DNA of 7,291 nucleotides from DASYTH01 sp035712165 (GTDB lineage: Bacteria > Actinomycetota > Actinomycetes > Mycobacteriales > Pseudonocardiaceae), in contig NZ_DASTBH010000151.1 of NCBI RefSeq assembly GCF_035712165.1, positions 1 through 7,291 of the forward strand, read 5' to 3'. A program made the translations under genes and the position numbers. Shown one piece after another: positions 1 to 5,593 of the stretch (position 1 is the first letter of the stretch; each line of letters opens with the position of its first letter). Below the pieces are notes generated by a model, which saw only the letters and a list, made by a program, of their open reading frames with translations, ran no database searches and was not told the origin of the DNA.

Positions 1-2
1 CG

Positions 3-92
3 ACCGGCATCTCGGTCGGCCGCCATGGCCAGCTCAGGATCTTCATCTGCCGCACCTGCCCCGGCACGCCGCACCGCCTGAACCTTCAATAG
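3..92 (+). CDS. C-terminal tail of an unrecognised protein (partial)
   Basis: A frame open from the window edge ends at a TAG at 90-92 and gives 29 residues. It contains a CxxC pair (ICRTCP) followed by PHRLNLQ at the very end. The mix of hydrophobic and basic residues with a Cys pair looks more like protein than the other two frames here, and may be half of a small zinc site. I do not recognise the family. The gene would start upstream of the window. With so few residues, chance openness in GC-rich DNA remains possible. Confidence 0.3.
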   Translation, partial: TGISVGRHGQLRIFICRTCPGTPHRLNLQ

Positions 93-403
93 CGCACCGC
101 GACAACTGCCGGCCGCATTCCGCCGCGTGGGGCGTCAGGTGGCGCTCCCTGGGCCAACACGATCACCAGCGGCATGATGCAAGGGCCGCCCAGCGTCGCC
201 GGCCATCAAACCCGGCGGACCTTCGTACGCCCACCATGCCGTCCGTGACCGTGACTCCGGGCCTTCGGCGCCGACACACGGAGGCTGGAGCTCTTTGACA
301 CGACGCGCGCTATCAGCGGCTTACTCATCTAATTGATCTACGACCGCAGCCCGGCCAGGCTGGGTCGAAACGCGCATGGGGTTGTGGGTCTGTCCCGGCG
401 GGA
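93..403. other. Gene-poor stretch with no supportable gene
   Basis: No frame on either strand gives a recognisable protein in these 311 bases. There is a local drop in GC around 290-340. A TTGACA hexamer (295-300) and a TCTAAT hexamer (328-333) lie here, but they are 27 bases apart, too far to form one sigma-70-type promoter. The frame of the following pseudogene stays open upstream of 404 without recognisable family sequence, so the true 5' part of that gene seems to be missing rather than hidden here. Confidence 0.5.
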
Positions 404-982
404 GTGGACCGGGTCGGCGCCCTGGCCGACGCGGCCGACCATCCGGGCAGCTACACCGCCATCCGGGGCTTCGAGTGGTCGCATCCGTTACTGGGCCACG
501 TGAACGTCTGGTTTACCCCCAACTTCTTTGACCTCGGTGGGTCCTCCAGCATGAGCCGCCTGTTCTCATGGATCACCGGATACGGCGGCGTCGCCGGGCG
601 ATCGCGGTGCGTCTTGGCCACCTGGGTGTCCGGGCTGCGGCTGGACGCCACCGCGAACGACTGCGCATGTAGGCGCGATCCCGGTCGCCTCGGGCGACGT
701 GCGGTTCCGGGTGGATCTCGACCGCGGCCCGGAGTGGGTGGGCAGGCCGCTGCGGATCCAGGTCCTACGGCCGGGTCCGACGGCGCCAACCGTGCCCGAG
801 GTCGTCGACGCCGAGGCCGGCCGGGTCACCGAGTTCACGGTGCCGCTCAACGCGGCCGACGGGGCCTGGTCGTGCTACGGATCTCCGATCCGTCGCAGGC
901 GAATCCGAGCCCCGGACTGGCCGGACACCCGTGCAACGACGGGGGTGTGGCCTACGCCAGCCCGTGGTGGCTGGCACCTTGA
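404..982 (+). pseudogene. Remnant of a PHP-domain (CehA/McbA-like) metallohydrolase
   Basis: Three blocks fit one protein family but lie in different frames. The first, from a GTG at 404, contains AIRGFEWSHPLLGHVNVWF and SSSMSRLFSWI, resembling the N-terminal part of PHP-type metal-dependent phosphoesterases of the CehA/McbA kind. The second (about 672-869) reads GAIPVASGDVRFRVDLDRG and continues to DGAW, resembling their C-terminal beta-rich region. The third (about 872-982) reads VLRISDP and ends GHPCNDGGVAYASPWWLAP before TGA. The step between blocks two and three is explained by one missing base between 869 and 872. Between blocks one and two the expected HPG-type metal-binding core is absent, and the residues leading into block two are split over two frames around 650-672. 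The gene is therefore 5'-truncated, internally deleted and frameshifted. Family assignment rests on remembered motif resemblance; the absence of an open frame is seen directly. Confidence 0.6.
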
Positions 983-1075
983 CGGATACTGTCCGCCGAT
1001 GACCTTCCCGATCGGACGAACGCCGTGGCGCGAGTGCGATCGGCCATTGCAAACGTCACCTCACAGTGGTTGACT

Positions 1076-1089
1076 GCCCACCCGTGGGC
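1076..1089. promoter_or_regulatory. Short palindrome upstream of the operon
   Basis: GCCCAC and GTGGGC are separated by two bases, forming a perfect 14-base inverted repeat about 95 bases before cvnA. It could be an operator half-site pair or a small hairpin in the leader. No convincing -35/-10 pair was found in 983-1181, so its position relative to transcription start is unknown. Palindromes of this size also occur by chance in such GC-rich DNA. Confidence 0.2.
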
Positions 1090-1161
1090 GTGCGGCCGGG
1101 CTTCGTACCGGACCATGCTGTGCGCAAGCGTCGCGATAGCCCAGCCACCCCGGGACGAGGC

Positions 1162-1182
1162 ATGAACTGCGAGTACAGCTGA
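1162..1182 (+). CDS. Possible six-codon leader ORF coupled to cvnA
   Basis: ATG at 1162 opens a frame encoding MNCEYS that stops at TGA 1180-1182. The last base of that stop is the first base of the cvnA ATG (TGATG). A GGGA at 1152-1155 lies six bases before this ATG, a sensible ribosome-binding distance, whereas cvnA itself has no good purine-rich site close to its start. This suggests ribosomes could load at the leader and re-initiate on cvnA. The peptide has no recognisable function, and the arrangement could be accidental. Confidence 0.3.
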   Translation: MNCEYS

Positions 1183-2333
1183 TGGCCAGGGCGCACTGGC
1201 GTCGCGCGTTGGCCCGCCGGCTCGATCCGCAGCGGCCGGAGGAGCCCGCACCGCGGCCCGCCGACCCCGAGCCGCCGCCACCCGACGATACGGCCGTCGC
1301 GCTGGCGGCGTTGTCCGAGCAGTTCGCGATCCGCATCCTGACCGCGACCTACCAGATGGGCACCCGGCTCGAAGCGGTCGAGGCCGACGAGCAGGACCCC
1401 GCCCGGCTGGAGCAGCTCTACGGCCTCGACCACGTGGTCAGTCGCGTACGCAGGCAGGCCGAGAACCTCCTCGTGCTGGCCGGGCGCCAGATCGAGGACG
1501 CCGGCCGGCAGACGACCACAATGCTCGACGTCGTCCGGGCGGCGAGTTCTGCCATCGAGTTCTATGCCCGGGTCCAGATCGGTCACATGATCCAACTTGG
1601 CGTGTTCGAGTACGCGGCCGACGACGTGATACGGGTGCTCAACGAACTACTGGACAACGCCACCCGGTTCTCGCCACCGCACTCCACCGTCGTCGTCGCC
1701 GCCCACCTCACTGAGTCCGGCAGCGTGCTGCTCCGCGTCGAGGACGTCGGCTTCGGCCTGGAGCCGCAGTACGTAGCCGCCATCAACGCCATGCTGGCCA
1801 GCACCGTGCCGATGGCGACCGCCGGAACCGCGACGTCCGGGCTCGGCCTGGTGGTGGTCCAGCGGCTCGTGCTCGCCCATCGGCTGCGCGTGCAACTGAC
1901 CGTCCGGCCGTCCGGGGGAACCACCGCCATGGTGCTGGTGCCGCCCGAGTTGCTATGCGAGATCGCCCGTGCGGGCGCGCCGGACTTCGATTCGGTGGCG
2001 ATGCCGCAGGCAACGCGCACGTCGCCGCCGCTCGCGACCGCGCCGGTATCCGCGGCGGCGACCTGGCCGGCCAACGCCGCGCCGGCCAACGCCGCGCCGG
2101 CCAACGCCCCGCCGGCCAACGCCGCGCCGGGAACGGATGTGCCGGCGACGGTCAACGGGCTGCCGGTGCGTCGGCCGGCAAGCCTGCGCGACATCCTGCT
2201 CGCCGCGGACGTCGGGCCAACGCCACCGCCCTCGCCCGACCCGTCCCGGCCGGCCTGGGCCGATGACGCGGCCGACTTCGCGGCCGGCATCGTAGACGCC
2301 CGTCGACCACCGATCGAAGGCTCTTCCTCATGA
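1182..2333 (+). CDS. cvnA: CvnA-type histidine-kinase-like ATP-binding protein
   Basis: First gene of a conservon, 383 aa. Conservon CvnA proteins are sensor-kinase-like ATPases thought to act with CvnB, CvnC and the GTPase CvnD at the membrane. Visible here: a charged, proline-rich N-terminus (1-36); a helical region with LDHVVSRVRRQAENLLVLAG (82-101), whose His84 matches the phospho-acceptor position of this kinase group; the N-box NELLDNATRFSPP (154-166); the G1 motif DVGFGL (188-193); and the G2 motif SGLGL (219-223). A low-complexity tail includes four PANAA-type repeats (296-315). There is no signal peptide, membrane segment or extracellular sensor domain, so it is much shorter than large Streptomyces CvnA proteins. 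ATG 1182 is the first ATG or GTG after an in-frame TAG at 1137. Its ribosome site is weak, perhaps relieved by the leader ORF. Its stop overlaps the cvnB start (ATGA). Whether it autophosphorylates cannot be read from sequence. Confidence 0.88.
   Translation: MARAHWRRALARRLDPQRPEEPAPRPADPEPPPPDDTAVALAALSEQFAIRILTATYQMGTRLEAVEADEQDPARLEQLYGLDHVVSRVRRQAENLLVLAGRQIEDAGRQTTTMLDVVRAASSAIEFYARVQIGHMIQLGVFEYAADDVIRVLNELLDNATRFSPPHSTVVVAAHLTESGSVLLRVEDVGFGLEPQYVAAINAMLASTVPMATAGTATSGLGLVVVQRLVLAHRLRVQLTVRPSGGTTAMVLVPPELLCEIARAGAPDFDSVAMPQATRTSPPLATAPVSAAATWPANAAPANAAPANAPPANAAPGTDVPATVNGLPVRRPASLRDILLAADVGPTPPPSPDPSRPAWADDAADFAAGIVDARRPPIEGSSS
2067..2126 (+). repeat. Four tandem 15-bp repeats encoding PANAA
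   Basis: Four head-to-tail copies of CCGGCCAACGCCGCG (2067, 2082, 2097, 2112). The third has one base changed, so it encodes PANAP. The array is in frame with cvnA and lies in its flexible C-terminal tail between the ATPase domain and the conserved-looking end. Each gain or loss of a unit would lengthen or shorten the linker by five residues without breaking the frame. Confidence 0.95.
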
Positions 2334-2785
2334 ACAACGCGCCCGGCGTCGGCCGGCAGGAACTCGGCGCGGTCAAGTCGCCGAACGACTTCGCCTGGCT
2401 CATCGAGCAATTCGTCACCACGGTGCCCGGGATCAGCCACGCCATCTTCGTCTCGCTCGACGGCCTGCAACTGGTCGGTTCGCGCGGCGTCGGTCGGGAT
2501 ACCGGCGACCGACTCGCCGCGCTCACCGCCGGGCTCCTGGCAACGGCTGACCAGGCCGGAATGGTGCTGGGCATGGGGGTCTCGGAGTACCTGACCGTCC
2601 GGCTGCCCTCGGGCCACCTGCTGTTCATGCGGGTCGGCGACTCCGCCGGTCTGGCGGTCGCAACGTTGGCGAGTTGCGACCTGCGGGTGGTGGCCTATCA
2701 CATGACCCAGTTCGTCGCCTCGGTCGGTCATCTGCTGACCCCGCCGATGCGCGTCGAACTGCAACGAATGACTGCCAGCGGCTGA
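2330..2785 (+). CDS. cvnB: CvnB roadblock/LC7-domain protein
   Basis: A 151-aa protein formed almost wholly by a roadblock/LC7 domain (about 17-125). The helix DFAWLIEQFVTTVPGISHAI is followed by the strand FVSLDGLQLVGSRG, a helix rich in Ala and Leu, and the later strands YLTVRLPSGHLLFMRVG and GLAVATLA. This is the standard order for CvnB. Family knowledge: these proteins resemble MglB-type GTPase regulators and dimerise, and CvnB is thought to act on CvnD. ATG 2330 overlaps the cvnA stop in ATGA, and GAAGG at 2316-2320 lies nine bases upstream, so translational coupling is likely. No membrane segment or signal peptide. Length is normal for the family and nothing looks damaged. Confidence 0.93.
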   Translation: MNNAPGVGRQELGAVKSPNDFAWLIEQFVTTVPGISHAIFVSLDGLQLVGSRGVGRDTGDRLAALTAGLLATADQAGMVLGMGVSEYLTVRLPSGHLLFMRVGDSAGLAVATLASCDLRVVAYHMTQFVASVGHLLTPPMRVELQRMTASG

Positions 2786-2797
2786 GCGACGAGGATC

Positions 2798-2803
2798 GAG
2801 GAG
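2798..2803 (+). promoter_or_regulatory. Ribosome binding site fixing the cvnC start
   Basis: GAGGAG sits five bases before GTG 2809. It lies in the short gap after the cvnB stop (2785) and supports GTG 2809 rather than the in-frame ATG at 2674, which would place the start deep inside cvnB and add 45 residues unlike the DUF742 family. Confidence 0.75.
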
Positions 2804-2808
2804 CTTCG

Positions 2809-3150
2809 GTGGCTACCCACTGGAAGGTTCGTCCGTACGTGCTGACGGCCGGACGCACCCGAACCCGACGACCGCTCCTCGTGCACACCCTCGTGTCGGT
2901 GCCACATTACGACCCGGCCTTCGCCGCCGGCTTGCTGCCCGAGGTCCGGTCGTTGTACGAGCACGCACGGCAGCCGTGTTCGGTCGCCGAACTGTCGGCG
3001 ATGTGCGGAACGTCGCTGGGCGTCACCAGGGTCGTCCTGGACGACCTGGCGGCCGCGACGCGGGTGTGGATCTATCCCGACGTGTACGCCTCCCAGTTCG
3101 ACCCTCGCCTCCTGGAGAAGCTCCGTGACGGCCTTCGCCAGCTTGCCTGA
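2809..3150 (+). CDS. cvnC: CvnC DUF742-family protein
   Basis: A 113-aa DUF742 protein, third member of the conservon. The hallmark N-terminal motif WKVRPYVLTAGRT is at residues 5-17, followed by HTLVSVP (26-32). The C-terminal half (about 42-90) looks like a winged helix-turn-helix: SVAELSAMCGTSLGVTRVVLDDLAA then VWIYP. In this family the fold usually serves protein contacts in the Cvn complex, and its biochemical role is unsettled. The start is GTG 2809, chosen because the family begins just before the RPY motif and because of the GAGGAG five bases upstream. A 23-base gap separates it from cvnB, and its end overlaps cvnD by 26 bases. Length is normal. Confidence 0.9.
   Translation: MATHWKVRPYVLTAGRTRTRRPLLVHTLVSVPHYDPAFAAGLLPEVRSLYEHARQPCSVAELSAMCGTSLGVTRVVLDDLAAATRVWIYPDVYASQFDPRLLEKLRDGLRQLA
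3114..3117 (+). promoter_or_regulatory. Ribosome binding site of cvnD inside cvnC
   Basis: GGAG lies seven bases before GTG 3125, within the last codons of cvnC. It supports starting cvnD at 3125 with a 26-base overlap, which would couple translation of the two genes. Confidence 0.55.
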
Positions 3151-3745
3151 AGCCAGGACACTGACCTCGGCGAAGATCGTGGTGGCCGGTGGGTTCGGTG
3201 TAGGGAAGACCACGTTCGTCGGGGCGATCTCCGAGATCCCGCCGATCAACACCGAGGCGTGGATGACCGCGGCCGGCGAATCCGCGGACTCGCTCGATCC
3301 GTCCAGTACGAAGCGGTCTACGACGGTCGCGATGGACTTCGGACGCCGCACGGTCGGGTCCGACCTCGTGCTGTACCTGTTCGGGACGCCGGGACAGGCC
3401 CGGTTCTGGACGATGTGGGACGACCTGAGCCGCGGCGCGGTCGGCGCGCTGGTCCTGGTGGACACCCGCCGGTTGGACGTCTCGTTCGCCGCCGTCAACT
3501 ACTTCGAGCAGGACAGCGACGTTCCGTTCGTCGTCTGCGTGAACCTGTTCGACGGCCAGTTGGTGAATCCTCTTGCGACGGTACGCCAGGCACTCGCCAT
3601 CGCCCCGGAGGTCCCGCTGATCACATGCGATGCCCGCGACGCGCGTCAGGTCGCGCAGGCGCTGCTCGCCGTGGTGGAGCACACGATGCACCGGACCGGC
3701 CCGAGGACCCCGGCGGCATTCGCCGCCGGCGCACACCACCGTTGA
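3125..3745 (+). CDS. cvnD: CvnD small Ras-like GTPase
   Basis: A 206-aa GTPase of the conservon (CvnD/MglA-like) group. The P-loop GGFGVGKT is at 22-29 and binds the phosphates. TTVAMDFG (66-73) gives the switch I region. FGTPGQARFW (86-95) is the G3/switch II motif, with Phe where Ras-like proteins usually have Asp before the xxG. NLFDG (139-143) stands in the G4 position, replacing classical NKxD; departures of this sort are usual for the group. Family knowledge: CvnD is the GTP-binding switch of the conservon, probably controlled by the roadblock protein CvnB. The start is GTG 3125, overlapping cvnC, with GGAG seven bases before. The StyA-like gene begins 16 bases after its stop. No lipidation signal or membrane helix is visible, so membrane attachment would rely on partners. 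Confidence 0.92.
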   Translation: MTAFASLPEARTLTSAKIVVAGGFGVGKTTFVGAISEIPPINTEAWMTAAGESADSLDPSSTKRSTTVAMDFGRRTVGSDLVLYLFGTPGQARFWTMWDDLSRGAVGALVLVDTRRLDVSFAAVNYFEQDSDVPFVVCVNLFDGQLVNPLATVRQALAIAPEVPLITCDARDARQVAQALLAVVEHTMHRTGPRTPAAFAAGAHHR

Positions 3746-3747
3746 CC

Positions 3748-3755
3748 GGGAGGGG
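3748..3755 (+). promoter_or_regulatory. Ribosome binding site fixing the monooxygenase start
   Basis: GGGAGGGG lies six bases before GTG 3762, in the short gap after cvnD. It decides the start in favour of GTG 3762 over an in-frame ATG at 3630 inside cvnD. The sequence after GTG 3762 opens directly into the first beta strand of the FAD-binding fold. Confidence 0.8.
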
Positions 3756-3761
3756 CTGCGC

Positions 3762-5012
3762 GTGCGCAGGATCCTGATCGTCGGGGCCGGCCAGTCCGGC
3801 CTGCAGTTGGCGCTGACGCTGGTTCGCGCCGGCTACGAGGTCACGCTCATGTCGGCCCAGACGGCGGAGGAGTTCCGGCGTGGCCGGGTCAAGTCGACGC
3901 AGTGCATGTTCTATCCGGCACTACGCGTGGAGCGCCAGCACGGCCTGAACCTGTGGGAGGAGCAGACCCCGAAGCTACGGGCGCAGCGGGTGACACTGTC
4001 CGCGCCGCCCGGCACCAGGGCACTCGGGTTCGCCGGCGAATGGGAGGACTACGCGCAGTCGGTCGACCAGCGTGTCAAGATGGCGGGTTGGCTGGAGCTG
4101 TTCGAGTCGCTGGGCGGAACGGTCATCTACCAGTCGGTGACGATCTCCGATCTCGACGGGCTCGCCGCGCTGCGCCGCTTCGACCTGACGATCGTGGCGG
4201 CCGGCAAGGGCGAACTAGTGGACCTGTTCGACCGGGATCCGTCCCGCTCCCCGTTCACCACCCCACAGCGCTGGCTGGCCGTCGCCTACGTCCACGGCGT
4301 GACGCTCGCCCCCGAGTACCCGGACTACGCGGTCAGCATCACGCCGGTGCCCGGCGTCGGCGAGTGTTATCTGATTCCCGGCTACACCATCAGTGGTGCC
4401 TGCGAGATCCTGTTGTGGGAGGCGGTTCCGGACGGGCCGCTCGGCACCCGGTGGGCCGACCGGCCCCGGCCGGAGGAGCACTTGCGCCGCATGCTCGACG
4501 CAATGCGTACGTTCGCGCCGTGGGACTACGAGCGCTGCGTCGGCGCGGAACTGACCGACGCCCGGGCGACGCTTGCCGGTGGGTACCCGCCGGTCGTACG
4601 GCACCCCGTGGGTCGCCTGCCCGGCGGTGGTGCGGTCCTCGGTATGGCCGACGTTGTGGTGGCGAACGATCCGATCACCGGTCAGGGCGCGAACAACGCG
4701 GCGCACTGCGCCGAGATCTACCTGCGGCGCGTCCTCGCCAACGGCGACCGGCCGTTCGACGAACCCTGGATGCGGGACACGTTCGCCTCATACTGGACCT
4801 ACGCGCGACCGGTCACCGAGTTCACCAACGCGATGCTCGGCGAACTTCCCGAGCACGTGCAGCGGATCCTCGGCACGGCGGCGGTCAACCCCACGGTGGC
4901 GGCGCGCTTCAGCCACGGCTACGCGAACCCGGCCGACTTCGAGAACTGGCTGATGGATCCGGCGAAGGCGGATGCCTACCTGGCGCAGGTCGCGGGGGAC
5001 GGCGCGGGCTGA
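3762..5012 (+). CDS. StyA-like FAD-dependent monooxygenase (styrene/indole monooxygenase family)
   Basis: A 416-aa flavoprotein, the same size as styrene monooxygenase StyA (about 415 aa). Such two-component enzymes use reduced FAD from a separate reductase to epoxidise styrene or indole; the true substrate here is unknown. RRILIVGAGQSG (2-13) is the N-terminal Rossmann FAD motif. GRVKSTQCMFYPAL (41-54) and the following VERQHGLNLWEE match the conserved block after the first domain. VAAGKG (145-150) matches the second FAD-contact strand, and SPFTTPQRWLAV (163-174) follows as in StyA. GMADVVVANDPITGQGAN (294-311) is the FAD-pyrophosphate motif, and GYANPADFENWLMDP (386-400) resembles the StyA C-terminus. 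No signal peptide, so it should be cytoplasmic. It is the last gene of the operon, 16 bases after cvnD, with GTG start supported by GGGAGGGG. No StyB-type reductase is in the window. The frame is intact with all FAD motifs present, so it is probably an active enzyme. Confidence 0.88.
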   Translation: MRRILIVGAGQSGLQLALTLVRAGYEVTLMSAQTAEEFRRGRVKSTQCMFYPALRVERQHGLNLWEEQTPKLRAQRVTLSAPPGTRALGFAGEWEDYAQSVDQRVKMAGWLELFESLGGTVIYQSVTISDLDGLAALRRFDLTIVAAGKGELVDLFDRDPSRSPFTTPQRWLAVAYVHGVTLAPEYPDYAVSITPVPGVGECYLIPGYTISGACEILLWEAVPDGPLGTRWADRPRPEEHLRRMLDAMRTFAPWDYERCVGAELTDARATLAGGYPPVVRHPVGRLPGGGAVLGMADVVVANDPITGQGANNAAHCAEIYLRRVLANGDRPFDEPWMRDTFASYWTYARPVTEFTNAMLGELPEHVQRILGTAAVNPTVAARFSHGYANPADFENWLMDPAKADAYLAQVAGDGAG

Positions 5013-5048
5013 CGGGCACCGTTCGAGCCGGTTCGCACGGTGCCCGTC
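5011..5048. terminator. Hairpin terminator after the operon
   Basis: GACGGGCACCGT (5011-5022) pairs perfectly with ACGGTGCCCGTC (5037-5048), giving a 12-bp GC-rich stem with a 14-base loop. The stem begins inside the TGA stop of the monooxygenase gene. No T-run follows, which is common for actinobacterial hairpin terminators. Minus-strand genes end about 30 bases beyond, so the symmetric stem could stop transcription from both sides. Confidence 0.7.
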
Positions 5049-5075
5049 TCGTTGAGGATCAGCCGAGGTCGAGGT

Positions 5076-5189
5076 TCATGACCCCCTGTCCACGTCGCGG
5101 CGAGCCGGACGTTCGTCTTGAAGCCGAATGCGGCGCGCGGCGTCGAGGCGTTGCTGGAGGTCGAGCTGGATCGACTGACGTTCGGTCAT
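5076..5189 (-). CDS. Small hypothetical ORF coupled to the DUF2637-like remnant
   Basis: Thirty-seven residues from ATG 5189 to TGA 5076-5078, rich in Arg, Gln and Asp, with a likely amphipathic helix over SIQLDLQQRLDAARRIRL. The ATG overlaps the TGA of the upstream remnant as ATGA, the usual sign of translational coupling. There is no strong purine-rich site (ACGGAA just upstream is weak). I do not recognise it. It may be a small real protein or the N-terminal stub of a gene cut at the boundary with the conservon operon. Confidence 0.35.
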   Translation of the reverse strand: MTERQSIQLDLQQRLDAARRIRLQDERPARRDVDRGS

Positions 5190-5575
5190 TTTCCGTGCCT
5201 GAAGGGTGCCGCTTTCGCGGCTACGGTTGCGGTGATGCACAGCGCACCGAGCCTGTCGTTGCGCACGCCGTACCCTGCGGCCTGCAAGCACTCGCCGAGC
5301 GTGCGGCGGTTGACCGGCTGTCCGGCCGACAGCAGCCCGGACCGGACCGCCCGCGCCGCGTCTGTCAGCCCCACCGCCGGGCCCGTCGGGACCGCCGGGA
5401 CCACCACGCGGGATGGTCCCGGGACCGGCCGGGATTGGTCCCCGCCGACCCGCCAGCCGGCACCACGGGACCGCAAGGGTCCCGGGGACCGTTCAACAGC
5501 CCGGCCAGCAGCTTGATCGCCACCAGCAGCGCGACCGCCGGCCAGCCCGCCACCGCCCGGGTGTTGCGGGTCAAG
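5186..5575 (-). pseudogene. Truncated, frameshifted DUF2637-like gene
   Basis: On the minus strand, one frame (about 5575-5487) reads AVAGWPAVALLVAIKLLAGLL, resembling the last membrane helix of DUF2637 (SpdB-like) proteins found on actinobacterial plasmids and conjugative elements. In a second frame (about 5385-5189), TDAARAVRSGLLSAGQPVNR and TLGECLQAAGYGVRNDRLGAL resemble the C-terminal winged-helix region of the same proteins, ending at TGA 5186-5188. The two frames must join within the Gly/Pro-rich linker at about 5390-5490. The three or so membrane helices expected upstream are absent: above 5575 the sequence no longer looks like this family. So it has lost its N-terminus and carries a frameshift. 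The identification is from motif memory and is moderate. Confidence 0.5.
5388..5490. repeat. Cluster of GGGACC / GGTCCC hexamers
   Basis: Eight copies of GGGACC or its complement GGTCCC occur in 103 bases: forward at 5388, 5397, 5421, 5467 and 5485; reverse at 5415, 5437 and 5478. Adjacent opposite copies can pair (for example 5415-5426, GGTCCCGGGACC, is a perfect 12-base palindrome). The cluster coincides with the linker of the DUF2637-like remnant where the frame changes. Confidence 0.8.
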
Positions 5576-5593
5576 CGCGGCGACGTGCCGCAG

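Noticed and set aside
295..333. TTGACA and TCTAAT as a promoter for the left-flank pseudogene
   Set aside because: The hexamers are 27 bases apart, far from the usual 16-18.
979..1181. TTGACG (979-984) and TTGACT (1070-1075) as -35 elements of the conservon promoter
   Set aside because: Neither has a TAnnnT hexamer at 16-18 bases. The operon promoter is not identifiable by eye.
1583..2764. Long minus-strand open frame opposite cvnA and cvnB
   Set aside because: Composition is a typical antisense shadow of GC-rich genes, and the plus-strand genes have clear domains, starts and overlaps.
5016..5036. GTTCGAGCC within a small stem, resembling a tRNA T-arm and possible attachment site
   Set aside because: Only four of five stem pairs form, no anticodon arm or acceptor stem is found nearby, and the bases are better explained by the 12-bp terminator hairpin.
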